Origin: VXOZ01 sp965220045
GTDB lineage: Bacteria > Chloroflexota > UBA11872 > VXOZ01
Length of the DNA: 64,000 nt
NCBI GenBank assembly: GCA_965220045.1
Contig: OZ244803.1
Coordinates: 186,001-250,000 of the forward strand
Direction of reading: 5' to 3'
In this document: in pieces, positions 42,443 to 51,669 of the stretch
Layout of the letters: the number at the start of each line of letters is the position of its first letter
Numbering within the stretch: the stretch's first letter is position 1
Program-made: the position numbers and the translations under genes
The notes under the pieces: generated by a model
Told to the model about the DNA's origin: nothing
Seen by the model: only the letters and a program-made list of their open reading frames with translations
The model's database searches: none

Positions 42443-45400
42443 TCATGAGGCCCGCTCCACGCCAAGCGTTACCGTGATGCCATTCAGGTCTACGTCCTCC
42501 TGATGCGCCCGGCCCGGCGCGGCAGACGGCTCAAGACGAATGGAAAGCGTCTCCTGGGCTACCGCGTCGCCATGCGCGCTCAGCATCGCAGCGACGTGTG
42601 CTTGGTCTGCCTCTCCATCGGTCACCCCAACATACGTCACAATGCGATCGGAGAGATCGAAATTCGCCGCGCGCCGCAAGTTCTGCACGTGATGAATAAG
42701 CTCGCGCGCCATGCCTTCCCGTTCGAGTTCCGGCGTGACTTCCGTGTGAAGCGCGACGAGATAGCCTTCCTCGGTCGCCACACTGTAATCTGCGCGCTCC
42801 CGTGCTTGCACATCCACTTCCTCAGGCAACAGCGCGATAGACTCTCCATCCACCACCACGGAAACCGGCTCACCTTGCGCAACCAGACGCGCACCGGCCT
42901 GGGCATCGGTCTGACCCAACGCCGCCGCAATTGCCTTCACCTGCCGGCCGTACTTGGGGCCAAGCAGCTTGAACCGCGGCTTGAGTTCGTACGTAACGAG
43001 TTCTTCTTCCGGTCCCACGAAGCGGATTGACTTGACGTTGAGTTCGCTGAGTATATGCTCCTCCAAACGCTCGAGCCCCGCCTGCTCGTCAGCGGTCTTC
43101 ACGTGCACCAGCATTTCCGGCAAGGGTTGGCGCACCTTAATCTTGCTGGTGCTGCGCGCGGCGCGGCCGAGGCTGACAATGCGCTGCGTCAATTCCATAT
43201 GGGCGAGCAGATCTTCATCGATGAGCGACGCGTTATAGCGCGGCCACTCGGTGTGGTGGACGCTCTCCGGCGCGCCGGTGTCCACCCCACGGACGAGGTT
43301 CTGGTACACCTCTTCCGTCAGGAACGGCATGACGGGCGCAATCGTGCGCGTTAGGGTGGTCAGGACCTCATAGAGAGTCACATACGCCGACAGGGTGTCG
43401 CGGTCCTGGCCGGACTTCCAATACCGCCTGCGGCCCCGCCGCACGTACCACGTGGACAACTGCTCGATGAAGTCGTTTATCCGCCGCGAAACGCTGTAGG
43501 CGTCAAACCGCTCCAGGTCGGCGGTTACGTCGCGCACCAGCTTGTGGAGCAGCGCGACGATCCAACGGTCCAGGATTGACCGCACTTCCAGCGGCATCGA
43601 GACCTGGGTGGGGTCGAAATCCTCCAACCGGGCGTACGTGACGAAGAAGTTGTAGACATTCCAGAAGAGCAAGAGCCGCCGCTTCACGTCCGCCGCGACG
43701 CCGTAGCCAAAGTTCAAGTTCTGCTGCGTGTTACTTTCGCAATACAGCCAGCGCATGACGTCGGCGCCCATCTGTTCCACGGCATCGTCGAACCAGATGG
43801 CATTGCCGTGGCTCTTGTGCATGGGCCTGCCGTGCTCGTCGTTGACTTTCTCGTAAATCAGTACGTTGCGGTAGGGGCGCACGTCTTCCAGGGTGACGCT
43901 CATGAAGGCGAGCGCGTAGAACCAGAGGCGAATCTGCTCGCGCATCTCGCTCACCCAGTCGGCGGGATACCACTTGCCCCATTCGGCGCTGCCCTCCAGG
44001 TAGCCAAGCGTCGAGAACGGCACGATGCCGGCATCCAGCCAGCAGTCGCCGACCTCCGGGATGCGCGCAGTCTCACCGCCGCACTCTTCACACTGGATGG
44101 CAACTTCATCGATCCACGGACGGTGGAGCTCCGGCAGCGCACGCACCTTGGCGGCGTCCGTGGCCCGTTCCTCAAGTTCAGCCACGGTGCCGACGATAGT
44201 CACATGGTCGCAGCTATCGCAATGATAGAAGGGCAGCGGCAAGCCCCAGAAGCGCTTGCGCGAGATGCACCAGTCGCCCATATTATTCAGCCAGTCGTCC
44301 ATGCGCTTGCGGCCGTATTCGGGTACCCAATCGACGGTCTGGTTTTCCGCCAGCATGCGCTCGCGAATTTCCCCGGCGGCGATGAACCACTCGTCCACCA
44401 ACCGGAACGCCACTTCCTCGCCGCAGCGCCAGCACACCGGATAGCGGTGGGTGTAGTCTTCGATGCGGTAGACGATGCCGGCTTCTTCCAGGGTGGCGAA
44501 GATCGGCTCGTTGGTCTCGGTGATATTGCGTCCCGAAAGCGCGCCAAAGCCTTCGACGTAGTTGCCGTCGCCGTCGATGGGCACGATGACGTGCAGCCCG
44601 CGCTCCTGCGAAAGCTCGTAGTCTTCCGCGCCGCAGCCGGGCGCGATGTGGACGATGCCGGTGCCCTCTTCCTCGCCGACGATGTCCCAGCCGACGACTT
44701 TCGTTGGGAAGCCTTGCTGGGCGGGTAATTCGTGCCAGGGGCCGACGTATTCCAGGCCCACCAATTCTTCGCCCCTGAATTCGCGGATTTCGTTCAGCTT
44801 CCCACGGCCGACACTCTCCAACGTGCCTTTGGACAGGTAGTAGGTGTTCCCGTCGGCCTCGGCGGCTACGTACGTCAGGTCGGGATGCACGGCCAGCGCG
44901 GTGTTGGCGGCCAGCGTCCACGGTGTGGTGGTCCACACCATGAAGTACTCGTTCTCACGGCCTTTGACCGGCAGCCGTAAGGTGATGCTCGGATGCGTGA
45001 CCTCGCGATAGGTGTCCGTGCCGACCAGCTCATGCTGCGAGAGACTGGTGCCGCAGCGGATGCACCAGGGCATGGAGCGCCAGCCCTTGTAGAGCCAGCC
45101 TTTCTCGTGACAGCGCTTTAGGAAGTACCAGATGTGCTCGATATTGCTGTCGTCCATGGTGTAGTACGAGTTGTCCCAATCCATCCACTGGCCGAGCCGG
45201 ATGGACTGGTTCGTCTGCACCGAGGAGAAGTGCTCCACGCGCTTGCGGCACTCGCGGGAGAAGTTGTCGAGACCGAACTCCTCGATCTCGTGCTTCGAAT
45301 CAAACCCGAGGTCGCGTTCTACCTCGACTTCCAGCCACAGTCCCTGGCAGTCGAACCCGTTTTGGTAACGCTGCGCGTAGCCCTGCATAGCTTTGAAGCG

Positions 45401-45613
45401 CTGGAAGACATCCTTATAGGTGCGTCCCCACGCATGGTGGACGCCCATGGGGTTATTGGCCGTAATGGGGCCGTCAATGAAAGACCAGCGCGGGTTGTCT
45501 TTATTCTTCGCGACAAGCTTCTTAAATGCATCGGTATCTTCCCAGAACTTGAGAATCCGATGCTCCATACTGGGAAAGTCGAGGTCTCTACTGACTTCCT
45601 TGAACCCGGCCAA
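42443..45613 (-). CDS. ileS: isoleucyl-tRNA synthetase, divergent type
   Basis: A class I synthetase for tRNA-Ile. The order is standard: catalytic core beginning FKEVSRDLDFPSMEHRILKF, an editing domain (WTTTPWTLAANTALAVHP), HIWYFLKRCHEKGWLYKGWR, core closure with WCISRKRFWGLPLPFYHCD, an anticodon helix domain, and a C-terminal tail. Two signatures are unusual. The HIGH motif reads GVHH (PMGVHHAWGRTYKD), and the KMSKS motif reads MHKSHGN. TTG 45613 is chosen because GAGGAGG lies 7 bases upstream and homologues start near FKEVS. ATG 45634 is the alternative. No T-box motif is seen upstream. Confidence 0.9.
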   Translation of the reverse strand: MAGFKEVSRDLDFPSMEHRILKFWEDTDAFKKLVAKNKDNPRWSFIDGPITANNPMGVHHAWGRTYKDVFQRFKAMQGYAQRYQNGFDCQGLWLEVEVERDLGFDSKHEIEEFGLDNFSRECRKRVEHFSSVQTNQSIRLGQWMDWDNSYYTMDDSNIEHIWYFLKRCHEKGWLYKGWRSMPWCIRCGTSLSQHELVGTDTYREVTHPSITLRLPVKGRENEYFMVWTTTPWTLAANTALAVHPDLTYVAAEADGNTYYLSKGTLESVGRGKLNEIREFRGEELVGLEYVGPWHELPAQQGFPTKVVGWDIVGEEEGTGIVHIAPGCGAEDYELSQERGLHVIVPIDGDGNYVEGFGALSGRNITETNEPIFATLEEAGIVYRIEDYTHRYPVCWRCGEEVAFRLVDEWFIAAGEIRERMLAENQTVDWVPEYGRKRMDDWLNNMGDWCISRKRFWGLPLPFYHCDSCDHVTIVGTVAELEERATDAAKVRALPELHRPWIDEVAIQCEECGGETARIPEVGDCWLDAGIVPFSTLGYLEGSAEWGKWYPADWVSEMREQIRLWFYALAFMSVTLEDVRPYRNVLIYEKVNDEHGRPMHKSHGNAIWFDDAVEQMGADVMRWLYCESNTQQNLNFGYGVAADVKRRLLLFWNVYNFFVTYARLEDFDPTQVSMPLEVRSILDRWIVALLHKLVRDVTADLERFDAYSVSRRINDFIEQLSTWYVRRGRRRYWKSGQDRDTLSAYVTLYEVLTTLTRTIAPVMPFLTEEVYQNLVRGVDTGAPESVHHTEWPRYNASLIDEDLLAHMELTQRIVSLGRAARSTSKIKVRQPLPEMLVHVKTADEQAGLERLEEHILSELNVKSIRFVGPEEELVTYELKPRFKLLGPKYGRQVKAIAAALGQTDAQAGARLVAQGEPVSVVVDGESIALLPEEVDVQARERADYSVATEEGYLVALHTEVTPELEREGMARELIHHVQNLRRAANFDLSDRIVTYVGVTDGEADQAHVAAMLSAHGDAVAQETLSIRLEPSAAPGRAHQEDVDLNGITVTLGVERAS

Positions 45614-46243
45614 GTGGGGCCTCCTCGCTGGCATTGCGGTGTGGTATGCACTTATGCAATGCTGCTCGCATTGCTATGCGCACTCTGCAGTTTAGAAGTT
45701 GTCTTTGGGTAGTGTCGGTTTTGGGAAGGGCGAAACACAGGCGACTGCGTAAAGCCAAAAGACAGCAACCGCACTGTGATGACGTGCAATTGCTTCCTCT
45801 ATGCATGGCATTTTGTCACGGACTGAAGCCGCACGTCAAGCAGGCGGGTGGTGCGGCCTTGGAGTCGCGCGAGGCGCGCCGGTCTTCGTCCGCGTGCAGG
45901 CGAACGCGCGTTCGTACCGGCTTCCGGGCAACGCGCGACCAATCACCCCGAGCACCTGTTACCTATCTGCCCGAACGGCTGTTACCCTTCAGCCCGAACA
46001 GGTGTCACCTATGGGTCCGAACGCGGGTTATCCATCTCTCCGGCGCGTAAACCGGCAGCCGCGGGCGTAGGGGCACGATATATCGTGCCCCTCCGGGTCA
46101 AGGACCAATCCTGCCACCTATTCCCTGCTGAACCCGTACGCACGAGAACTGTTGAATAACTTGGGGTATATTCAGATGGAGCACTGATAGGCGGAAATGC
46201 GCACTACATCACACAACGATTGAGGGTGAGAGGGCAATCAACT
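45614..46243. repeat. intergenic region with tandem 23-bp degenerate repeats and a palindrome
   Basis: Bases about 45950-46045 contain four units of roughly 23 bp of the form TGTTACCT...CCCGAAC (for example CTGTTACCTATCTGCCCGAA and GGTGTCACCTATGGGTCCGA). They recall the termini of IS481-type elements, from memory only. The palindrome AGGGGCACGATATATCGTGC (46069-46092) follows; it recurs at 52690 and 52898. The first 300 bases show nothing assignable. Confidence 0.5.
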
Positions 46244-47008
46244 ATGACTGTTTCAGCGTTTAGCCTAGAGGACAACGTCGCCTTGGTCACGGGCGCGAGC
46301 CGGGGCATCGGGCGGGGCATTGCCAAAGCGCTCGCGGAAGCGGGTGCGGACGTGGCAGGAGTCTCGCGTTCCGCATCTACCGAAACGCAAGCCTTGGTGG
46401 AGGCCGCGGGACGGCGCTACCTCTCGTTGCAGGCCGATTTGGCAGCGGCGAGCGTGGCGGACCTCAATGGGCTTGTAGACCAAACGGCGGCCCACTTTGG
46501 CCGCATCGACATCCTGGTGAACAACGCGGGGATTACTATCCGCAGGACCGCGCTGGAGCTTAAGGCTGAGGACTGGCACAACGTGATGCAGGTGAACCTC
46601 CATGCCGTTTTCTTCCTCTGCCAGGCGGCGGGGCGGTATTTCGTGCCGCAAGGGCGAGGCAAGATTGTCAACATCGCCTCGCTCATGTCGTATCAGGGCG
46701 GCGTGCAGATCGCGCCGTATGTCGCAAGCAAGCACGGCGTGGCCGGCATCACGCGGGCTTTGGCAACAGACTGGGCGCCCCACGGGGTCAACGTGAACGC
46801 GATCGCGCCCGGCTACATCGACACGGATATGACGGAAGCGCTGCAGCAGAATCCCGCGCGGGCGCCGGAAATCCGGCTGCGCACACCCGCCGGCCGCTGG
46901 GGCACAGCCGAAGACATCGGCAAGCTGGCGGTCTATCTGGCTTCACCGGAGTCTGACTTCATGCACGGCTCGATCGTGCCGATAGACGGCGGCTGGCTGG
47001 CGCGGTAG
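46244..47008 (+). CDS. short-chain dehydrogenase/reductase, KduD-like
   Basis: A 254-residue classical SDR. The cofactor loop is LVTGASRGIGRGIAKAL, the NNAG motif is in ILVNNAGITIRRTALEL, and the catalytic S-Y-K set is in NIASLMSYQGGVQIAPYVAS with K following. The C-terminal NVNAIAPGYIDTDMTEAL and IVPIDGGWLAR resemble 2-deoxy-D-gluconate / 2-dehydro-3-deoxygluconate 5-dehydrogenases (KduD). The substrate is thus probably a sugar acid, but SDR specificity is hard to call. ATG 46244 is preferred over the upstream TTG because of GAGAGG placed about 9 bases before it. Confidence 0.85.
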   Translation: MTVSAFSLEDNVALVTGASRGIGRGIAKALAEAGADVAGVSRSASTETQALVEAAGRRYLSLQADLAAASVADLNGLVDQTAAHFGRIDILVNNAGITIRRTALELKAEDWHNVMQVNLHAVFFLCQAAGRYFVPQGRGKIVNIASLMSYQGGVQIAPYVASKHGVAGITRALATDWAPHGVNVNAIAPGYIDTDMTEALQQNPARAPEIRLRTPAGRWGTAEDIGKLAVYLASPESDFMHGSIVPIDGGWLAR

Positions 47009-47562
47009 GGTGCTCTTGGTGGTCTCTACGTGAACTCTCTCGACGAAGAGGGACGTGACCGTCATTTGTATGTTGAAGAAGGCCTGCAAATGGGCAAAGT
47101 CAAGTAGGGTAACGCGAGGGGCGCGTCGACCGTCTTTCCCGTGAACGCGGGAGTCCCATTGCTGCGGGCGGGACGCCCGCGTTCCCTGGTAACGTCATTG
47201 CTGCGTTCCCAGGTAGCGTAATTCCCGCGAAAGCGGGAATCCATCTCTCTTCAGCACTGGTGCGCAGGGGTACGTATCTTAAACCTTCTTTCGGCAGAAT
47301 TGAGACAAGCACGCGACCTCGTCGCTTGGCCAAGACTTTAGATTCCGCGAACAGGGTTCGACGCTGCGCTGGGAATGACATGGATTGTATTCACGGAGAA
47401 TTGAGGGAAGATTCTGTCAACGAATTTGTCGACCTTTACAGGAATGACAGGAACCGCACGCCACACGATACTATCAAGTCTTTACCTACTATTTCCGTAG
47501 TCGACATTAACAGGGATGACGGGCCAAGCAGCAGGCTGTATGTGTCTCCGTTAGAAAGAGGT
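47009..47562. repeat. repeat-filled intergenic region
   Basis: Contains CCCGTGAACGCGGGAGTCCC near 47138-47158, GCGGGCGGGACGCCCGCGTT near 47164-47184, ATTCCCGCGAAAGCGGGAAT at 47221-47240, and ATTCCGCGAACAGGGTTCG text near 47341. From about 47380 to 47562 no repeat and no gene is seen. Confidence 0.6.
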
Positions 47563-48789
47563 CTAGTCCGTCCAGACCGCGCCGGCCACCGAGACTACCG
47601 AGCCCGCCATGCCGTCGGCGGGACACTGGGCGTAGTCCAATACCTGCCCTGAAATAGGCCCGAGCATTTGCAAGGCCGCGTAGATGGGCGGGAGACCGCA
47701 GACCTTTTGTTTGTCCCTGCTCTGCTGCAAGAGTCCCAGAAAGTCCTCAGCATCGCCCCGGCACATGGCCGCGAGCAGCGATTGGTCGAAGTTCTCCAGC
47801 ATGTCTTTGTCCTCCCGGTCCAGCGGCTGCGGATCGCCAAACGCGGGCCCCATATGCGCCAGATCGGCCGCGGCTACCACGAGCGCGCGCCTACCCGCAA
47901 GCGCGTCTCTCAGTGCCGCAATGCTCGCGGTGAAGCGGGCGTTGTCCTTGGGACTCCCGTCGCCTGCCGTATATGGCAGAAAAGAGCCGCAGAGGATCGG
48001 CACGAGCGCCACGGGTTCGCCTCCACGCATGTAGTGCAACCACACGGCAGCCAGCTCGATAGAGTGCTCCTTGCGGTGGTGGAGTTCCTCGTCGTAGAGA
48101 GAATCATCGCCCCAGGCCGCTTCAAAGCGATCAAGCGCGTCCTGGTCGGTGGGCAGAGTCCCCCACGGCGTGGCGTAGTCCTGCCGCGTGGGGGTCAGCA
48201 TTCCCGGGCTGCCTGCGTGATCGGTGCCGAGGATCACAACAACCTCTGCCTCCCGCACGGCTGCTTGCGCGTGCTGCCAGGTGCGCGCGTAGACTGGTCC
48301 GCCCCGATCGTAGTCAATGTGGGGACTTACAATCCCCCGCACGGCGGTCTGATCAGGACATGAGGGCGGCTCAACGGCGTTGACAAAGCCCGCGAGCATT
48401 GTTGATAGCGCATCCGGGTCGACGGGATACGAGGCGCCGGCGAGCGCCGGCGGACGGCACGGCGCATTTCTATAGCTCTCGCGGGCGTCGCGGCGCGCCG
48501 TCTGGGCGCGTTCGCTCTCCAACAACAAGGCGTCGTCAAGCTGCTGGATGAGGGATTCCAGCGTGGCAGTTGGCAAGGTCAGGCCGTAGCGTACCGTCAA
48601 TGCCGCCTGCATGGCAGCGAGAGAATTGGTGCCGTCGCAGAGCTCGAGCACGGGGGCGAGGGCAGGTGAAACGAATACGGTCCCGTCTATCAACTCGTCG
48701 GGATCGCGCAGCGCCAGGCGTAAATCGCCGTTCGCCTGCACCCATTCTGAAATGAGTGGGCGCACTTTAGGCTGTGCCAGCGGGGACAT
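47563..48789 (-). CDS. AmmeMemoRadiSam system protein B (MEMO1 fold) with N-terminal PqqD-like domain
   Basis: Residues of about 120-408 are a MEMO1/AMMECR1-linked domain. RPPALAGASYPVDPDALSTM opens it; GIVSPHIDYDRGGPVYARTW, VILGTDHAGSPGM and HHRKEHSIELAAVWLHYMRG follow, with AAADLAHMGPAFGD near the end. The histidines in SPHIDY, GTDHAG and EHSIE match the metal-site layout. The first 110 residues resemble a PqqD-type winged helix (GTVFVSPALAPVLELCDGTN, SLAAMQAALTVRYG). ATG 48789 is chosen since GTGAGG lies 9 bases upstream. Radical SAM and AmmeMemo A partners are not adjacent. The biochemical role of this trio is unknown. miaB is divergent from it. Confidence 0.8.
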   Translation of the reverse strand: MSPLAQPKVRPLISEWVQANGDLRLALRDPDELIDGTVFVSPALAPVLELCDGTNSLAAMQAALTVRYGLTLPTATLESLIQQLDDALLLESERAQTARRDARESYRNAPCRPPALAGASYPVDPDALSTMLAGFVNAVEPPSCPDQTAVRGIVSPHIDYDRGGPVYARTWQHAQAAVREAEVVVILGTDHAGSPGMLTPTRQDYATPWGTLPTDQDALDRFEAAWGDDSLYDEELHHRKEHSIELAAVWLHYMRGGEPVALVPILCGSFLPYTAGDGSPKDNARFTASIAALRDALAGRRALVVAAADLAHMGPAFGDPQPLDREDKDMLENFDQSLLAAMCRGDAEDFLGLLQQSRDKQKVCGLPPIYAALQMLGPISGQVLDYAQCPADGMAGSVVSVAGAVWTD

Positions 48790-48880
48790 CAATGGCGCCT
48801 CACGATACAAAGCTCAGCGTTGCCGAAACCCTAGTATAGGCAAATCTGCGCCAGCCGGGCAAACGCCAAAACGCGCTTTC

Positions 48881-48909
48881 TTCACGGCTCAAGCGGGGCT
48901 TGCTACAAT
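48881..48909 (+). promoter_or_regulatory. predicted promoter of miaB
   Basis: TTCACG (48881-48886) and TACAAT (48904-48909) are 17 bases apart. Transcription would start near 48916, giving a 39-base leader for miaB. Confidence 0.5.
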
Positions 48910-48954
48910 GGGAAGACGCGGATAGGGCCGCGGTTTATTGAGAAGACGTCAGGA

Positions 48955-50262
48955 ATGCTGAGAGACATGGACCTGCGCTATCACCTCATCACCTACGGTT
49001 GCCAGATGAACAAGGCCGACTCCGAGCGCCTCGGCGGTTCGTTGGAAGCGCTCGGGTACTCGTGGGCGGAAGAGCCCATGCAGGCGGATCTCGTCGTGGT
49101 GAACACCTGCGCCGTGCGCCAGAGCGCCGAAGACCGCGCGCTGGGCCAGCTCGGCTGGCTCACCGGCATGAAGAAGAAGAATCCTGATCTCTCAATTGCC
49201 ATGATGGGCTGCATGGTGGGCGAAGACAGCCTGGAGCGTTTGCAGGCGCGCCTACCGCAGGTGGATGTCTTCACTAAACCGGTGGAATACGAGCCTATAT
49301 TGGAGTTTGCCCAGCAAAAGGCCGGCAACCGCGGCATGTTGGATGAAGGTTGCCTGGAGGGTTCGCCGCTGGCGCTGGGCGGACCGTGCCGCTGGGTGCC
49401 GGTGATTTACGGCTGCAACATGCGCTGCGCCTTTTGCATTGTGCCGATCCGGCGGGGTCCGGAGCGGAGCCGGCCGATCCCGGAAGTGGTGCGCGAATTA
49501 CGCTGGCTGGTGCGGCACGGCACGCGGGAAGTTACCCTGCTTGGCCAGACCGTCGACGACTACGGCCGCGACCTGGAAGGCCGTCCCGACCTGGCCGACT
49601 TGCTCACGGCGGCCAGCGGCGTGCCGGGACTGGAACGCATCCGCTTTCTCACCTCGCATCCCCTCTTCATGTCCGATCGCATCATTGAGGCCGTTGGCAG
49701 CCTGCCCAACGTCTGCGAGCACTTCAACATCGCCGTGCAGAGCGGCGACGACCTGGTTCTGCGCCGCATGAAGCGCGGGTATCCCGCCCAAAGGTACGTG
49801 GAATTGGTGGCCCGCATCCGCGAGATAATCCCGCACGCTTCTATCGCGACAGACATAATTGTCGGCTTTCCTGGCGAAACCGAGCAGCAATTCGAAAACA
49901 CGCTGGCGATGCTCGAGCGATTGGAACTCGACGTGGTGCACACGGCCATGTATTCACCGCGGCCGGGCACGAAAGCGGGAGAAGAAATGGTGGACGACGT
50001 GCCCCGTGACGAGAAGCATCAGCGTTTGCTGGCCGTGGAAGCCCTGCAAGAACGTGTCGTGGCGGCCAAGAATGCCCGGCTGCAGGGTCATACGCTCGAC
50101 GTGCTGGTGGAAGGCCGGAAGAACGGCAAATGGTGGGGCCGCATTCGCACCGACCGTGTCACGTTCTTCACGGATCCCCGCGAGAACCTGGTGGGCGAAA
50201 TCCTGCCCGTGCGCATCGACGAGACGACGGCGTATTCGCTGCGCGGCACGGCGGTGGCTTGA
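48955..50262 (+). CDS. miaB: tRNA-2-methylthio-N6-dimethylallyladenosine synthase
   Basis: A radical SAM methylthiotransferase that modifies A37 of tRNAs reading UNN codons. The N-terminal UPF0004 domain supplies three cysteines for the auxiliary cluster: YGCQMN, NTCAVR and MGCMVG. The radical SAM cluster motif is GCNMRCAFCIVP (about 157-168), followed by LLGQTVDDYGRDLEGRPDLA and the IATDIIVGFPGETEQQFENT barrel strand. The C-terminal TRAM domain is QGHTLDVLVEGRKNGKWWGR. The family often reads LGQNVN where this has LGQTVD. ATG 48955 is used; ATG 48967 (MDLRYHLI) is also possible. Confidence 0.92.
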   Translation: MLRDMDLRYHLITYGCQMNKADSERLGGSLEALGYSWAEEPMQADLVVVNTCAVRQSAEDRALGQLGWLTGMKKKNPDLSIAMMGCMVGEDSLERLQARLPQVDVFTKPVEYEPILEFAQQKAGNRGMLDEGCLEGSPLALGGPCRWVPVIYGCNMRCAFCIVPIRRGPERSRPIPEVVRELRWLVRHGTREVTLLGQTVDDYGRDLEGRPDLADLLTAASGVPGLERIRFLTSHPLFMSDRIIEAVGSLPNVCEHFNIAVQSGDDLVLRRMKRGYPAQRYVELVARIREIIPHASIATDIIVGFPGETEQQFENTLAMLERLELDVVHTAMYSPRPGTKAGEEMVDDVPRDEKHQRLLAVEALQERVVAAKNARLQGHTLDVLVEGRKNGKWWGRIRTDRVTFFTDPRENLVGEILPVRIDETTAYSLRGTAVA

Positions 50263-50510
50263 GGACTGTCCCTGGGTGGGACACATTGCAGCTCCCAAAT
50301 TGGCGCTAGAATTCCCTCTCCCTCGAGGGAGAGGGTTAGGGTGAGGGGGAACTCCTGGACTATGCGGCCCAGTCCCCCCCTCTTTTCGTTCATACTTCGA
50401 CAGGCTCAGCACGAACGAAAAGAGGCGGTCTCTAGTTTCTCAACAAAAGCGCTCGCTCTGTATCATCTTAGAAGGTATCGAACTGTAAGGTCACAACATT
50501 GAGGTGACGC

Positions 50511-51509
50511 ATGGACTTACGGGTGGCGGGTATCGGCGCGGGACGGCGCGCGCAGGCGCACTATCGCGCGCTGGCAGAGGTCGAAGACGCTGAGGTAGTG
50601 GCGATCTGCGACGTGGACGCCGAGCGTGCCCAAGCGGCCGCGGAGCCGTTTGGCGCGGACACCTACGCTGACTACCGCGACATGCTCGACACCGAGCAGC
50701 CCGATGCCGTTTACATTGTCACCCCGCCGAACCTCCATGCCGAGCAGGTGGAGTACGCGGCCACCCAGAAGGCTGCCATCTTCGTGGAAAAGCCGGTGGC
50801 GCTCAGCGTGCTGGACGCCCGCCGCATTCGCATGGCCGTGGAGCAGGGCGGCGTGCTCTGTTGCGTCGGCTACCAGCACCGGTACGGTAATGTGGCTGCC
50901 CGCGCCCGGGAACTCCTGGCCGGACGTGAACTCGGACTAGCCCGCATCTGGTGGTATCAGGGCGTGCCGAAAGTTCCGTGGAACCTGGATTCCGCCCAAG
51001 GCGGCGGCCAGATCGTGGAACAGGCCACGCACCTCCTCGACCTGTGCCGGCTTTTCGGCGGCGAGGTGGACGAGGTGTATGCGCAGTTCGGCCGCAGCGC
51101 ATGGAAGGACGATACATCATTCCAGAACTGGGACGTTTATTCGGGCGCCTTTGCCTTCAAGACCGGCGCCGTCGGCAGCGTGGCGACCACGTACGCGCTC
51201 TTCTTCGGTTTGCCGCAGAGCTCGGGGCTCGATCTCGTCAGTGAAGAGCAGCTACTGCGCTTTTCCGGGCGAGACCTGCAACAGATTACGCCGCAGGGGA
51301 CAGAGGTCCATCCTGTAGAAGAACCGTCATCGGAAGTGCGCATGGCGCAGGCGTTTCTGCAGGCCGTGGACGAGGACGACCCCTCACTGCTGCGGTCGTC
51401 TCTCGACGATGCTCTCAAGACTCTGGCACTGACTCTCGCCTTCAACCGCTCCACTGCCGAAAGCCGTCCGGTCACTCCGGCGGAAATCGAGGATGAGATT
51501 TTCGCGTAA
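50511..51509 (+). CDS. Gfo/Idh/MocA family oxidoreductase
   Basis: The N-terminal Rossmann fold reads VAGIGAGRRAQAHYRALAEV, then CDVDAERAQAAAEPF, the DAVYIVTPPNLHAEQVEYAA strand and the lysine motif FVEKPVALSVLDARRIR. The C-terminal alpha/beta domain holds the catalytic-region histidine in VEQATHLLDLCRLFGGEVDE. Such enzymes oxidise or reduce sugars, inositols and related compounds with NAD(P). At 332 residues it is normal. It ends 160 bases before the beta-propeller protein, with one repeat between, and may act on the same carbohydrates. Confidence 0.88.
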   Translation: MDLRVAGIGAGRRAQAHYRALAEVEDAEVVAICDVDAERAQAAAEPFGADTYADYRDMLDTEQPDAVYIVTPPNLHAEQVEYAATQKAAIFVEKPVALSVLDARRIRMAVEQGGVLCCVGYQHRYGNVAARARELLAGRELGLARIWWYQGVPKVPWNLDSAQGGGQIVEQATHLLDLCRLFGGEVDEVYAQFGRSAWKDDTSFQNWDVYSGAFAFKTGAVGSVATTYALFFGLPQSSGLDLVSEEQLLRFSGRDLQQITPQGTEVHPVEEPSSEVRMAQAFLQAVDEDDPSLLRSSLDDALKTLALTLAFNRSTAESRPVTPAEIEDEIFA

Positions 51510-51520
51510 GGCCGCAAAGT

Positions 51521-51544
51521 GTAGCGCGGGGGCTTGTCCCCCGC
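51521..51544. repeat. palindromic repeat (CGCGGGGGCTTGTCCCCCGC type)
   Basis: A copy of the most uniform repeat family in the window. Others are at 1378-1400 (inverse), 19827-19850, within 20101-20210 and 20317-20426, 58110-58133 and 58443-58466. Confidence 0.8.
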
Positions 51545-51669
51545 TCTGAATGGCAGAGGGCGCTCGTTTACGGTTTGCCGTGTGCGCGGCAATGACGGAT
51601 GAAACAGCCCAAGGTACTCTGATCAGAGTTTCCGCGTTGAGAATAACGCAAGGTTAGCAAGCACACTCT

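Noticed and set aside
43808..44728. 306-codon + strand frame within ileS
   Set aside because: Antisense shadow of the editing and core region of IleRS.
42443..45800. T-box riboswitch upstream of ileS
   Set aside because: Ile-type T-boxes are common in some phyla, but neither the AGGGTGG core nor a specifier loop is visible on the minus strand upstream of 45634.
46220..46243. TTG start eight codons upstream of the KduD-like ATG
   Set aside because: The ATG at 46244 has a better placed ribosome site, and the upstream codons are not family-like.
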